Origin: a virus
Virus record (IMG/VR): IMGVR_UViG_3300027710_000011
Location: 186,001-250,000 of that record
Strand: one strand, 5' to 3'
DNA length: 64,000 nt
Shown one piece after another: positions 41,166-49,700 of the stretch (position 1 is the first letter of the stretch; each line of letters starts with the position of its first letter). The translations under genes were made by a program, and so were the position numbers. The notes below the pieces were generated by a model. It was not told where the DNA came from. It did no database searches and saw only the letters and a program-made list of their open reading frames with translations.

Positions 41166-42872
41166 ATGGCAAATGATCCAATCATCTCAACATCAGGCAT
41201 TACTGGGTCTGACGGCATCACGCCGATCTACGATCCAGATGGTCGCTTTCAAATCTGGAACAAAAACGAAATCTTCATGGGCCCAACAGCTCCTGGCGAT
41301 AAGCGGTACGTTCCAAAGATCGATGACATGGTTGTCGAACTGGTCCCTTTGACCTGGTACCGCGTGACCAATATCGATCTTGCTACATTGATCCCGACTC
41401 TGGACGAGCTGGAAACCGTAGCATCCGGCGGTGATCCTACCGACAAGGATCTGCTCCTCGGTCCTGGACCTGGTACGCCCAGCGATACGTATCGCGTGTA
41501 TTTGGACACATCCGTTGTTCCGCACGCAATCCGTGTCGATGCTCGTTGCTACATTCGTGGTAGCGAGAATATGTACGCACGTCTGTTCTTGGGTTCGGAT
41601 ATCTCCAGCGAAGCCAACATCATCAGTTTGCAGTACGACAGTGCTGGTAACATCATCGGGAACAAAATCCCGCTGGAGTTGGCTGAGATCAACAACACGA
41701 CGAACATCGCTACCAAAGTCATGCCGACCGCATACACCATGCGGGAGATCCAAGATGATGAGCGTGTTACGTTTGTGTCGTACTCGGCAGACAATCGCAT
41801 CACTTCCAAGCGTCAGTTGATCTTGGAAAACTCGGCATTCATTGCCAGTGCGAACATCTCTACCAAGTACATCGTTGGCATCTCGCTGAAGTGCCCGTTC
41901 TTGTCGGCTGCCGATCCGCATCGCATCGATTTGCCGCAGAACGTGCTGCTCACCGGTTTGAACATGATCGGTGTGGTGACGTATTCGGATGGCTCAACAA
42001 ACGAGCTGCCTGTGGACGGTACCAAGTTCAAGATGCTGGGTATGGAGTCGTACCTGACAACCATCGTCGGCCATCAAGCTGGTATTGTGTTGCGTTACCA
42101 GTTGTCTGCCAACGAAATCTCGTACGGCAACCAAGTGGGTGCAGTTCCGTTCATCTCGCAAGAGTACAAGATCGTGACTGCTCAGGAAGACAACGCATAC
42201 AGCGTCAAGCTGTTCGGTTACCCAGTGTGGCAGAATTCCGTCGCAGGCTACACCTTGCGCTGGTTCCTGTACAACGCGCTGCGTAACGTTGTTTACGACG
42301 TCACCAATTCGATTCAGCACAGCCCCGCCGCTGCTCCGTTCCAACCTAAGCTCTACGGTGCCCTGCAGACCGTCGTGGTTAGTGTGAACCTGCAAGACGT
42401 CAATGGTTCGTATCGCAACTACCGCCATGCTCAAACCCAGCAGTTGATTCTCTGGGGTGAAGGTACGATGCGTACAACCAACTGGACGATTCTGTTCGAT
42501 CAGAATCAGAACCCGGTGTACGGTTTGAATCTGCACGCCGACCTGACGTTTGTGAACTACAACTACTACAAGTTGAAGTTCGGCACTGGTGCTCAAACCA
42601 AGGCGGAATGGCTCAAGCGTTTGTACTACGACTCCAAGCCAATCATCGACCAGTTCAAAGAGCAGACGCCGCCGGCGCCTACTCACTTCCGGTTGCGGGT
42701 TGGTACGCAGGACTACGAGTACAGCGTGGACGCATGGAACGACGAGATCATCGTGGGCAACGGTCTGAACGACAACGACACCTTGATCATCTACTTCATC
42801 AGCAAGAACCAATCGACGGATCTTCAATTGTCCGTGGCTGGCTTGCCGGTGTATCAGGTAACAGGAAACTGA
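41166..42872 (+). CDS. Virion structural protein candidate, 568 aa
   Basis: ATG at 41166, with CGGAGCCC upstream. Beta-rich with many Asn, Thr, Tyr and Val residues, like the 873-aa gene before it; both contain LxxLxLxNxxD-type strand-turn patterns, and both end in a hydrophobic beta strand. A Gly/Pro loop (LLGPGPGTPSDTYRV) lies near residue 100. No motif. It closes the rightward set and ends at a strong symmetrical terminator. Probably a tail or baseplate component; a receptor-binding role is possible. Confidence 0.75.
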   Translation: MANDPIISTSGITGSDGITPIYDPDGRFQIWNKNEIFMGPTAPGDKRYVPKIDDMVVELVPLTWYRVTNIDLATLIPTLDELETVASGGDPTDKDLLLGPGPGTPSDTYRVYLDTSVVPHAIRVDARCYIRGSENMYARLFLGSDISSEANIISLQYDSAGNIIGNKIPLELAEINNTTNIATKVMPTAYTMREIQDDERVTFVSYSADNRITSKRQLILENSAFIASANISTKYIVGISLKCPFLSAADPHRIDLPQNVLLTGLNMIGVVTYSDGSTNELPVDGTKFKMLGMESYLTTIVGHQAGIVLRYQLSANEISYGNQVGAVPFISQEYKIVTAQEDNAYSVKLFGYPVWQNSVAGYTLRWFLYNALRNVVYDVTNSIQHSPAAAPFQPKLYGALQTVVVSVNLQDVNGSYRNYRHAQTQQLILWGEGTMRTTNWTILFDQNQNPVYGLNLHADLTFVNYNYYKLKFGTGAQTKAEWLKRLYYDSKPIIDQFKEQTPPAPTHFRLRVGTQDYEYSVDAWNDEIIVGNGLNDNDTLIIYFISKNQSTDLQLSVAGLPVYQVTGN

Positions 42873-42881
42873 TGTCTGAAA

Positions 42882-42911
42882 ATAAAAGGAGAGGGAAACC
42901 TCTCCTTTTAT
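42882..42911 (+). terminator. Terminator of the rightward virion operon
   Basis: A 13-bp perfect stem ATAAAAGGAGAGG (42882-42894) with CCTCTCCTTTTAT (42899-42911), loop GAAA, then G, giving TTTTATG. Confidence 0.92.
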
Positions 42912-42940
42912 GCTGTTTCAAACAAAAAAGAAAAGAGAGC

Positions 42941-42970
42941 ATAAACGGAGGCCTGATGGCCTCCGTTTAT
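42941..42970 (-). terminator. Terminator of the leftward 45.2-43.0 kb operon
   Basis: A 13-bp perfect stem ATAAACGGAGGCC (42941-42953) with GGCCTCCGTTTAT (42958-42970), loop TGAT. The minus strand continues TTTATGCTC. It sits 4 bases from the stop at 42975. Confidence 0.92.
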
Positions 42971-42974
42971 TTCA

Positions 42975-43469
42975 TCAGTCTTCGATCAGATCCCAGGGAA
43001 TATTGTCAGCCAGCTTCGTGACACCTTGACGTAGGTCCTTCAAAGCTGTTCTGAGCGTCTTGTTACGGACCTCAAGCTGCTCTACCTCAGAGAGGTTATT
43101 GTTACTCTTGAACTTGGCTTCAGCGACGTCATAGTCTTCGTCAGTGACGTAACGTTGCAATTCACCGAAGCCACCCAATGAGTAACCGATGAGTTGAGCA
43201 AACTGGACTTGATCGTGACGGCTGTAATTCGACCTCGCGATATGGTTCAAATCGAACCCTAGTGGTGTTGCGAACTCCAACATATCGTCTACGATTTTGT
43301 TAGGACGGAAACGAACCACACCAGTCTCGTCTAAATAAAGATCCTGCACGGGATGAGGTCGTGAGAATGACTGCACTGGAGTGATGGGTGTAATTTCCGT
43401 AACTTGAACTTCCGGCTGGGGTTCTGACGCCGGAGGTTTTTGCATAGTGGCCAGGATGAATTTATTCAT
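42975..43469 (-). CDS. Hypothetical protein, 164 aa
   Basis: ATG at 43469 (MNKFILATMQKPPASEP), with AGG upstream, overlaps the stop of the preceding gene as ATGA. The first 40 residues are Pro/Glu-rich, the middle is mixed, and the last 60 residues are a charged helix (FKSNNNLSEVEQLEVRNKTL), probably a coiled coil. No motif. Last gene of the four-gene leftward operon. Confidence 0.75.
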   Translation of the reverse strand: MNKFILATMQKPPASEPQPEVQVTEITPITPVQSFSRPHPVQDLYLDETGVVRFRPNKIVDDMLEFATPLGFDLNHIARSNYSRHDQVQFAQLIGYSLGGFGELQRYVTDEDYDVAEAKFKSNNNLSEVEQLEVRNKTLRTALKDLRQGVTKLADNIPWDLIED

Positions 43470-43933
43470 AGTTGAACCTGAATGACGACTTTGTTTTCGG
43501 TGTTCTTTTCTGCATAGTAGAAACAATGCAGATTGTTCACCTTGGTTTGCATGGCATAATACAAACCACTGTCGTCAGCAAATTGGTTTTGAATGTTTTC
43601 ATTCAACCACGTCATGATCGCGGCAATCAAATCCATACAGCCCAGAGATTTGATAGTAGCAATCATGGAACGGCAGGAAGGAGAACGCAAACCTGCGTAA
43701 CGGAAGTTGGGCGGCAACTCAGAAACCGTGAATACACGGAACTCCGCAACGATGGTTTGTTTTCCTTGCTGAAAGACGTAACGGTTGTACTTCCGACCGT
43801 TAACGCCGTCCAGATCTGGCTGGATAGACAGCGAGGTATTGGACGAAGTCACCGCCATTCTTCGAATGAAGTCGTAATACTTCATCTCCAACACAGAAGC
43901 GGTTTGTGGATTGATAATTGGAAACTGCGACAT
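43466..43933 (-). CDS. Hypothetical protein, 155 aa
   Basis: ATG at 43933 with AAAAAGGA upstream. Mixed alpha/beta, with strand QTIVAEFRVFTVSELPPNF, a helical core (LIAAIMTWLNENIQNQF) and a C-terminal strand KVVIQVQL, a helix-then-strand end seen also in the 110- and 216-aa genes elsewhere. Coupled by overlap to the next gene. Function unknown; may be a small structural protein. Confidence 0.75.
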   Translation of the reverse strand: MSQFPIINPQTASVLEMKYYDFIRRMAVTSSNTSLSIQPDLDGVNGRKYNRYVFQQGKQTIVAEFRVFTVSELPPNFRYAGLRSPSCRSMIATIKSLGCMDLIAAIMTWLNENIQNQFADDSGLYYAMQTKVNNLHCFYYAEKNTENKVVIQVQL

Positions 43934-43954
43934 GAACGATCCTTTTTCTATTCA

Positions 43955-44527
43955 TTAACTGACTACAGCACCGCGGGCTTCTTCCAGAATCTGTTCAGAA
44001 CACCCGCCTTCAACAGTGGGCTTCATCAGAATCTGCATCGTGACATTGAAGTCATCAGAGCCTTCTATCTTTGGAAAGTACCTGCAGGCCTTAAAGTAAC
44101 CTTGCTTGATGTCGTTCAAGTGAAGATAGTTTTGAGCGTTATCTTGCTCACCACTTGCTTCACTCAGACTACTCAGATATCTGAACGTTTCTGTGCGAAC
44201 TGAATCAAACGGCAAGACTCTCAGCACGCTGGTTGTCAAAGGAGATACTGTTTTGGAAACGTTTTCGTATTTCAACTCAGCAAATTCCTTCTGCATGCTG
44301 TTGAATCCGCCGCTAGCGTTTCTACAAAGCTGAGCCAGTAGAAACACTTCACCATTTAACGGATTGCAAATGGTGAACTGAATGACCAGCACATCTTCTT
44401 CAACCGTAAAGCTCGTGATGCATTTTGCACCAGTGATGCCGTACATGGTCCAACTGACAAAACTGAAGAAAGCAAGGATGGCCTTAGAAATCCGATCATC
44501 CATTTTGAGCATCTCTACATCGCTCAT
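43955..44527 (-). CDS. Hypothetical protein, 190 aa (start uncertain)
   Basis: I chose ATG at 44527 (MSDVEMLKMDDRISKAI), with GAAGAG upstream and beyond the stop of the preceding gene; the frame stays open to an ATG at 44623 that would overlap that gene by 50 bases. The N-terminal half has a hydrophobic helix (AILAFFSFVSWTMYGI) and a beta pair (DVLVIQFTICN); the rest is soluble. The helix is borderline for a membrane segment. Family unknown. Confidence 0.7.
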   Translation of the reverse strand: MSDVEMLKMDDRISKAILAFFSFVSWTMYGITGAKCITSFTVEEDVLVIQFTICNPLNGEVFLLAQLCRNASGGFNSMQKEFAELKYENVSKTVSPLTTSVLRVLPFDSVRTETFRYLSSLSEASGEQDNAQNYLHLNDIKQGYFKACRYFPKIEGSDDFNVTMQILMKPTVEGGCSEQILEEARGAVVS

Positions 44528-44573
44528 TATCTCTTCAAGTTCGATCCGGTGGAGTTTGGAGTGGTAGATGTGG

Positions 44574-45209
44574 TTAATCAGTAGCACGACGTCTTCCTCG
44601 TTTGAGCCTGTATGCCAAGACATAGGTCAGCATTTCAGTACCATTCGCTTTCGAAGCGCGGTAGTTGATAGTAAAACCATACCTATCATTACTCAGGATC
44701 TTGTATTTTGGATTCTTATCCTTGAGCAAGACAGATGCGCCGGTAATCAGCTGTTCTATCAAAGAGTAGCTTTGCAGGTTCTTGGATATCCCGCATTCAG
44801 CATATATGTTATCCAGAGCGTTAAGACAATCCTGCCGAGTATCTATCTTCGCTTCTTCAAGCGACTCATCCATAGAGCCGTGAAGTTGGACGACAGAGAT
44901 GTTTACGTATTGGGTAAACCCACAATCTAGTTCGATCTCTCGCGGGAACTTCACCTCGAGGATGTCACCGATGAACGTGGTGTTGTGAATGAAACGCCGA
45001 TGGTGAGGACAATCCAGCTTTCTATCCGCAATCAATTGGAATGACCTGTCGCGAATCCGCCGAAAGATGTCTGCCTCGTAGCCTTCGTACATCGTATCCA
45101 GTGTTGCAATCTTTATTTCAGGAAACGCGTTGATCGCTTTATCGATCCGAACACGCTGATGCGTGTAAGGATTGTCCCTGACATTTGTTAGTTCGAAGTC
45201 CACCCGCAT
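44574..45209 (-). CDS. Hypothetical protein, 211 aa
   Basis: First gene of the leftward operon. ATG at 45209 has AAAGGA almost touching it; a GTG two codons later has better spacing and may be the real start. The sequence is alpha/beta, with an acidic helix HGSMDESLEEAKIDTRQDCL near residue 110 and a basic Arg-rich end (RLKRGRRRATD). No motif recognised. Confidence 0.72.
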   Translation of the reverse strand: MRVDFELTNVRDNPYTHQRVRIDKAINAFPEIKIATLDTMYEGYEADIFRRIRDRSFQLIADRKLDCPHHRRFIHNTTFIGDILEVKFPREIELDCGFTQYVNISVVQLHGSMDESLEEAKIDTRQDCLNALDNIYAECGISKNLQSYSLIEQLITGASVLLKDKNPKYKILSNDRYGFTINYRASKANGTEMLTYVLAYRLKRGRRRATD

Positions 45210-45250
45210 TCCTTTCTTTTTATTGAGTCAAAAAATAAAAGTACGCAAAA

Positions 45251-45279
45251 GTAGAGATGGAGGTGACCCCCATCTCTAC
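45251..45279 (-). terminator. Terminator after the 159-aa gene
   Basis: GTAGAGATGG (45251-45260) pairs with CCATCTCTAC (45270-45279). On the minus strand TTTTGCG follows. It lies past the leftward gene ending at 45311. Confidence 0.82.
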
Positions 45280-45310
45280 TCTACGTTACAACACCGGCAA
45301 AGCCGTTGAC

Positions 45311-45790
45311 TTACTTGGAAGCCAATTGCTTGGTGGCCAGGGCCGACAGGTGAGCGCGGATGTTGCCGAGCTGACCGGTCTTGCGCGATGCGCGCAGGGT
45401 GATTTCAGGCATGATCACGCCGAACTTGTCGCTCTTCTCAGCACCAGGGGCGCCGACCAGCTTGGAGCGATAGAACACGGTGCCGAACTGGTTGCCGGAA
45501 GGGTCCTTGACGACCAGCTCGGAGGAGGCCAGCTCAGGGTTCTTCTTCATCACCGGAATGGCAGCTTCGCCGTGGGCCAGAGTTTGGGCCTGGGCCAGTT
45601 CTTCGACGAAGGTGAACACGCGCTTGTATTGCTCAACGCTCACGTCTTCAGGCAGCAGCGATTCGACGGTGGCGGCCTGGGTGGCGGCGCCGGTCTTGGG
45701 GTCGATGGTGATGTTCAGCTTGGCAGCCAGTTCGCGAGTTGCGTCGCTGATCACGATTGCTTTGACTTCAGGGGTCTTTGTTGCAGACAT
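45311..45790 (-). CDS. Hypothetical abundant protein, 159 aa
   Basis: ATG at 45790 (MSATKTPEVKAIVISDA) is preferred; the frame's first ATG at 45799 touches the AAGG site and is too close. Very strong G/C-ending codon bias, like chimallin, predicts abundant synthesis. Residues 1-30 and 110-150 are beta-like; the middle is helical (EQYKRVFTFVEELAQAQTL). The C-terminus is basic. It follows an early-promoted gene and a structured leader (45823-45909). No family recognised; a nucleic-acid-binding role is possible. Confidence 0.78.
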   Translation of the reverse strand: MSATKTPEVKAIVISDATRELAAKLNITIDPKTGAATQAATVESLLPEDVSVEQYKRVFTFVEELAQAQTLAHGEAAIPVMKKNPELASSELVVKDPSGNQFGTVFYRSKLVGAPGAEKSDKFGVIMPEITLRASRKTGQLGNIRAHLSALATKQLASK

Positions 45791-45822
45791 GGGAAACATC
45801 CTTTTGGATTTTGGTTGATATC

Positions 45823-45909
45823 AGAGGAGTTCTTTGTGAATAGCAAGATCGTAAAGTTTGGTTGCATTACGATCCTGAACCATCCACGCCGAGCTCCTCT
45901 ATTCTCGGC
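45823..45909 (-). promoter_or_regulatory. Structured leader RNA with possible pseudoknot upstream of the 159-aa gene
   Basis: On the minus strand a hairpin GCCGAG/CTCGGC (45904-45909 with 45888-45893) exposes AGAGGAG in its loop. That loop is complementary to CTCCTCT further on (45823-45829). Between them lies a perfect 8-bp hairpin GATCGTAA/TTACGATC (45847-45854 with 45867-45874). Loop-downstream pairing around a hairpin is pseudoknot-like. Function not shown; no known riboswitch recognised. Confidence 0.45.
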
Positions 45910-45929
45910 ATGAACGATGTCATTACTTC

Positions 45930-46469
45930 TTAACCTGGACGACGATTGAATGTCGGTCGATCAGATTGTTGGCGATAACCGCCGTCGTCACGTTGCTGGT
46001 ACGGACGTTGCGGGCGATCACCGTAGCGCGGACGCTGATCAAACTGCTCTTGGAAGCCAGCTTGGATTTCGCGTTCAACCTTGTCAGCAACCGCGTTCTG
46101 CTTGTCAGCAGGAACCGTGATGGTCGAGATGTGTTTCATCAACTGCTTGCTGATGAGGCGCACTTTCAAGACACCAGGCTTCTGACCCGCTGGCAATTCC
46201 GCATTGTCGTCCAGAAACTTCTGAACCCGACCCCAGTTGCACAAGACAACGTAGTGGCCACTTTGTGGGTGCACGCAAACCGACATGTGTGCAGTCACTT
46301 CGTTGTCATCTTCAGTTGCAGTCCACAAGCCACGTTGAGCGGCTTTCAAGTCTTCCAACTGCAGAGCGATCTCTGGAGCAGAAGAAATGCTTTTGGTCAA
46401 AGCGCTGAAACTAACAGTCTTTTCACAGATTGTCAGGTGAGTGCGCTTGGGTTGCTTAGTTGGTGTCAT
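45930..46469 (-). CDS. Early protein with Arg/Gln-rich tail, probable nucleic-acid binder, 179 aa
   Basis: ATG at 46469 (MTPTKQPKRTHLTICEK) with GAGGAAC upstream; the frame runs open to 46580 but the extra part has no start site. Residues 1-140 form a small alpha/beta domain (SGHYVVLCNWGRVQKFL, LKVRLISKQLMKHI). The last 35 residues are rich in Arg, Gln, Asp, Tyr and Pro, with RPRYGDRPQRPYQQR, similar to RNA-binding tails. Candidate early promoter copy 5 is 116 bases upstream, so it is likely among the first proteins made. Function unknown; early RNA or DNA binding is inferred. Confidence 0.75.
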   Translation of the reverse strand: MTPTKQPKRTHLTICEKTVSFSALTKSISSAPEIALQLEDLKAAQRGLWTATEDDNEVTAHMSVCVHPQSGHYVVLCNWGRVQKFLDDNAELPAGQKPGVLKVRLISKQLMKHISTITVPADKQNAVADKVEREIQAGFQEQFDQRPRYGDRPQRPYQQRDDGGYRQQSDRPTFNRRPG

Positions 46470-46584
46470 GTTCCTCGACTTGGTTGGTGTGGTTGTCACT
46501 CGCATCTGATTTACGCGAGCGCTGTAAAAAACTTCCAGCTTTGCTGCATGAAATATTAGAAGGTTAACCCAATACTCCAAATTG

Positions 46585-46602
46585 GTGATATGTGGTTATA
46601 AC
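46585..46602 (-). promoter_or_regulatory. Candidate early promoter, copy 5
   Basis: The minus strand reads GTTATAACCACATATCAC. It keeps ACCACATATCAC with copy 3 and shares its downstream leader (TGGAG, then GGGTTAACC). It lies 116 bases upstream of the 179-aa gene; the only gene it can serve is leftward. Confidence 0.58.
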
Positions 46603-46624
46603 TATTTTCAATACACGGCATAAA

Positions 46625-46648
46625 GGACAGTGGGTGACCCCACTGTCC
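46625..46648 (-). terminator. Terminator after the protease gene
   Basis: A 10-bp perfect stem GGACAGTGGG (46625-46634) with CCCACTGTCC (46639-46648), loop TGAC. The minus strand continues TTTATGCC. It lies about 50 bases past the protease stop. Confidence 0.85.
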
Positions 46649-46699
46649 CACTATGCTGCGTTATGCGCTCTACGAGCCGTTAAACGCGTTCTAGAGCTA

Positions 46700-47473
46700 T
46701 TACCAACCGCACCACGGTGCTTCCTTCTTGAAGAGACGTTCCAGCGCCGTAGCGTCGGTCCAACCCATCGAGCTGAAGAGCTCACGACCAGTCAGGATAG
46801 CTGCAGATTCTTGAGCGATACCTGCCCCGGCGCTTGTGTTGACCGCGTACTCCATTTGAGCACGAGAGAACACTGTTTCGGATTCAGATTCCAAAGCAGG
46901 GTTCTTGAACTTCTCAGCAACCGACATACCAGGCTCGTTAACGTAGTCGAACGTCACGACGGTACGCAGATCACGATTCTTCACACCCATGACTTGGTAG
47001 TCCTTGGTGAAAGCACGAATCGAGAAGCACACGTTCTCAGACGGGTTCTCCAGCTGCTTAGCCAATGCCGGACCAAAAGGACCAGCTGGTGCAACTTCGG
47101 AGAAGATAGCAATTACGGGATTGCCACGATCATCCGTCATTTCATCAAACACGAGTTCGATGTTGCGGTGATGGCAGCAGACGCTCTTCTCGTCAATGTC
47201 CAGCACGCGACGTGCAAACATCTCGGTAGACATATTGCCTTGACGAGGATGACCGTATTCACCACGCAAAGCACCGCGACGAACACGGCGCATCAAAGCA
47301 CTGCTTTCTTCGAAGACTTGCTTGGCTTGCTCGTAGGTGTAGAAATGACCTGCCGAATTGAACATATTCAGCGCACCAACGACCATTCGATAGTAGCCGT
47401 TGTCAAGCTGCTTGAGCTTGCCGACCTTGTTTGTGCCCTGCAATGCAGTGCACGAAAAGAAAACGCTATTCAT
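46700..47473 (-). CDS. Prohead (capsid maturation) protease, 257 aa
   Basis: The catalytic His is in RGEYGHP (His75), a form of the G-E-x-x-H-P motif of herpes-type phage proteases, and the nucleophile Ser is in VCFSIRAF (Ser151), matching the family's SxR pattern. A second His pair (CCHH, 99-102) lies where the third member is expected. In phiKZ the gp175 protease trims capsid and inner-body proteins before DNA packaging. Start ATG at 47473 with AGG upstream. The neighbouring run (two unknowns, virion beta, virion beta', giant virion protein) follows the gp175-gp181 order I recall. Protein substrates are not visible here. Confidence 0.9.
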   Translation of the reverse strand: MNSVFFSCTALQGTNKVGKLKQLDNGYYRMVVGALNMFNSAGHFYTYEQAKQVFEESSALMRRVRRGALRGEYGHPRQGNMSTEMFARRVLDIDEKSVCCHHRNIELVFDEMTDDRGNPVIAIFSEVAPAGPFGPALAKQLENPSENVCFSIRAFTKDYQVMGVKNRDLRTVVTFDYVNEPGMSVAEKFKNPALESESETVFSRAQMEYAVNTSAGAGIAQESAAILTGRELFSSMGWTDATALERLFKKEAPWCGW

Positions 47474-47494
47474 ACACGACCTACTCGATCTTGT

Positions 47495-48235
47495 TCAATG
47501 CAGCAGGAGGCCTTCAATGCGTTCGACACGTTCAGATGGTGAAACCAGAGCTGACACAATGCCGTCTTGCATGTAAGAACCACCAAGCTTGTTGGTTGTG
47601 TTTGTTGCGGAGTACATCACGCTCTTCAGCGGAATGAACGCAGGAGGATGGTTCACGAGATCTTCGGGACTTTGAATGAACTGCCGATAATACTGCGAAC
47701 GGTCGTTCGGATTGCGAGCAATCATGGAGATAATCAGTTCAGTGACTTCATGGTCTCCACCAATATTTGCATTGGCATGCTTCTTCGCCGTATCAAAGAG
47801 TTTCGCCAGTTCAGGATAACCCATGTACCAAGGCACACGTCCTTTACTGATGAACTCGTCGTAGATGCGGTAAACCAAAGTGTTCTGCTTCACCAGAGAC
47901 AGCGTCGGAATGACGGTTGACCCTGCGTTAAAGCTGAACTCGTAATACTCATCGCCATCGAACACAACCTTGTTGGTTGCGATTGGGTCGATACGCATCA
48001 ACGCGTTGACAATCATCACCGCGTAATACTTATCTTCCACAACGACAGCGAAGAGTCCCACGATAGTGGTTTCCACACCTACACTTGCCAAACCACGCTC
48101 AGAGAAGCGGACTGGGATGTAGATCTTGCAACTCTTGAGAGCTACCAGACTTTCATTCCCAGTCTTTGCATCAACAACTTCCGTGAGCGATCCATGCACT
48201 CGCGCAACATCTTTGACAAAACTCTTATGTTTCAC
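47495..48235 (-). CDS. Conserved virion-block protein, 246 aa (phiKZ gp176-like by position)
   Basis: The start is GTG at 48235 with a weak upstream site. Alpha/beta, with a beta pair VGVETTIVGLFAVVVEDKYYA near residue 55, the acidic VFDGDEYYEFSF near residue 90, and a helical C-terminal half. No motif. It sits 21 bases before the protease gene and 31 bases after the 476-aa gene, presumably cotranscribed. The positional match to phiKZ gp176 is from memory. A virion or prohead function is likely but not shown. Confidence 0.75.
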   Translation of the reverse strand: MKHKSFVKDVARVHGSLTEVVDAKTGNESLVALKSCKIYIPVRFSERGLASVGVETTIVGLFAVVVEDKYYAVMIVNALMRIDPIATNKVVFDGDEYYEFSFNAGSTVIPTLSLVKQNTLVYRIYDEFISKGRVPWYMGYPELAKLFDTAKKHANANIGGDHEVTELIISMIARNPNDRSQYYRQFIQSPEDLVNHPPAFIPLKSVMYSATNTTNKLGGSYMQDGIVSALVSPSERVERIEGLLLH

Positions 48236-48266
48236 AGGAGTTCTTTCTCAGATGCTCAGGTCAGGA

Positions 48267-49697
48267 TCAGTTGACGCGCGTCAACAACAGCTGGCCAGAA
48301 ACCCAGTAGGTGATGTAATCGATAGCCGCAATGGCTGCCGCTTCACGCACATCCAGATCCGGATTGGCTTCACGCACATCGCTGATCGACTTCAGAATGC
48401 GGTACGCATCCGTATCGTAGAACCAGCTGGTGCCCAGCAAACGCAAGCTCCAAGCAAACAAGTTGCGAGTTTCTTCGATGCGGCTTTGTTCCAAGGCAGT
48501 GTTGAAACGACGCAGGATGATCTCGCGATCATTCAACGGCATCTCGCTGTGAGTGGAGTCAGCCATCAAGCGGCAGAACTCCGCAGCAGCGGCTTCCTTG
48601 TACTTGGTGAACATGCGGTTGTTGAAGTTCAACGCATTCATGGCGGCGTAACGAGACCACGCTGCCTTGCTGCTTTCCGCATCTGCGTCGATGTCCTTGA
48701 CGGTCAGCGCAGGGCTCGACTTCAAAGCGTTGCCGAACAACACTTCGTTCGAACCACCCGATTGCAGCCACTTCACGTAGACCGATTGGTTCACCACGAT
48801 CTTGCGGTTGTAGCTCGACAGCACGAGGTTGCCGGCTTTCTCACCGCGCTCAGCGTTGTTGATGCGCTGGTTCAAACGGCTTGCCACTTGCAGACGCAGT
48901 TCAGCGATCGTGTCGTTGTACTTGCTCAGCGACACTTGCGTGCCTTCTGCGGGGTTGTCCCACATCGTGCGGCAGAACAGGAAAGCAGCCAGCAAGCGCT
49001 CAGTGCCTTCTCCGGTTTGCTGGAAAAAGGCGCTGGCCGTTGTGGTCGGCGCATTCATGCCATCCGAGAACAGACGCTCCCAGACTTCTGCGATGAACGT
49101 AATGCCTTTGGCATCAGCCCATGCATCGATGACGGCATCCAGAGCTGGTGCGCCAGTGCGCAGCATCTGCAGCATGCCTTCAGTGCTGACCGAAGGGAGA
49201 CCCATCAAAGGCATCTCGAAATCGCGAGACAGAACGGTCTCACCCTTCTTGATTGAATCCAGAATGCTGCTGTCAGCCAAAGGCGCTGGCAGAGCTTGCG
49301 TCACGATTTCAAAATCGTGCGCAATAATTCCGCGATAAACAGACACAGCTTCATCCAAATGACGAACAAATTCTTCGACAGCAGGAGCAACGACAGTACG
49401 GGCGTGAGCCAGATAACCTGTCACCTTGGGAGCGATCAGAGCCACCAGCTCGGATTGAGTCAGCGTGTGTTCGCAACTGCCAGTAATGCCGTCAGTCGAA
49501 TTCGCAGCGTACTCGATGCTCGAGCTGCTCAGCACGTGTTGACCGGCGTTGTCTTCAAAAGACGAGATCATGCCGGGATGGCACGCACGCACGGTCGATT
49601 CCAGCAGTGAGCCAGGCAAAGCGCTGACGATAACGCCGCGTGCTTCGAAATTGGCGACTTGGTCGATCGCGGTAGAGATTGCTTGTGCGGACAACAT
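48267..49697 (-). CDS. Conserved virion-block protein, 476 aa (phiKZ gp177-like by position)
   Basis: ATG at 49697, 3 bases after the stop of the 65-aa gene. The protein is Ala-rich and helical (TVVAPAVEEFVRHLDEAVSV), with strong codon bias implying high expression. No membrane segment or catalytic motif. Its position between virion RNAP beta and the protease suggests an internal virion or head protein, possibly a protease substrate. A role as major capsid protein cannot be ruled out, although phiKZ capsid protein is larger (about 750 residues). Uncertain. Confidence 0.78.
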   Translation of the reverse strand: MLSAQAISTAIDQVANFEARGVIVSALPGSLLESTVRACHPGMISSFEDNAGQHVLSSSSIEYAANSTDGITGSCEHTLTQSELVALIAPKVTGYLAHARTVVAPAVEEFVRHLDEAVSVYRGIIAHDFEIVTQALPAPLADSSILDSIKKGETVLSRDFEMPLMGLPSVSTEGMLQMLRTGAPALDAVIDAWADAKGITFIAEVWERLFSDGMNAPTTTASAFFQQTGEGTERLLAAFLFCRTMWDNPAEGTQVSLSKYNDTIAELRLQVASRLNQRINNAERGEKAGNLVLSSYNRKIVVNQSVYVKWLQSGGSNEVLFGNALKSSPALTVKDIDADAESSKAAWSRYAAMNALNFNNRMFTKYKEAAAAEFCRLMADSTHSEMPLNDREIILRRFNTALEQSRIEETRNLFAWSLRLLGTSWFYDTDAYRILKSISDVREANPDLDVREAAAIAAIDYITYWVSGQLLLTRVN

Positions 49698-49700
49698 TTC

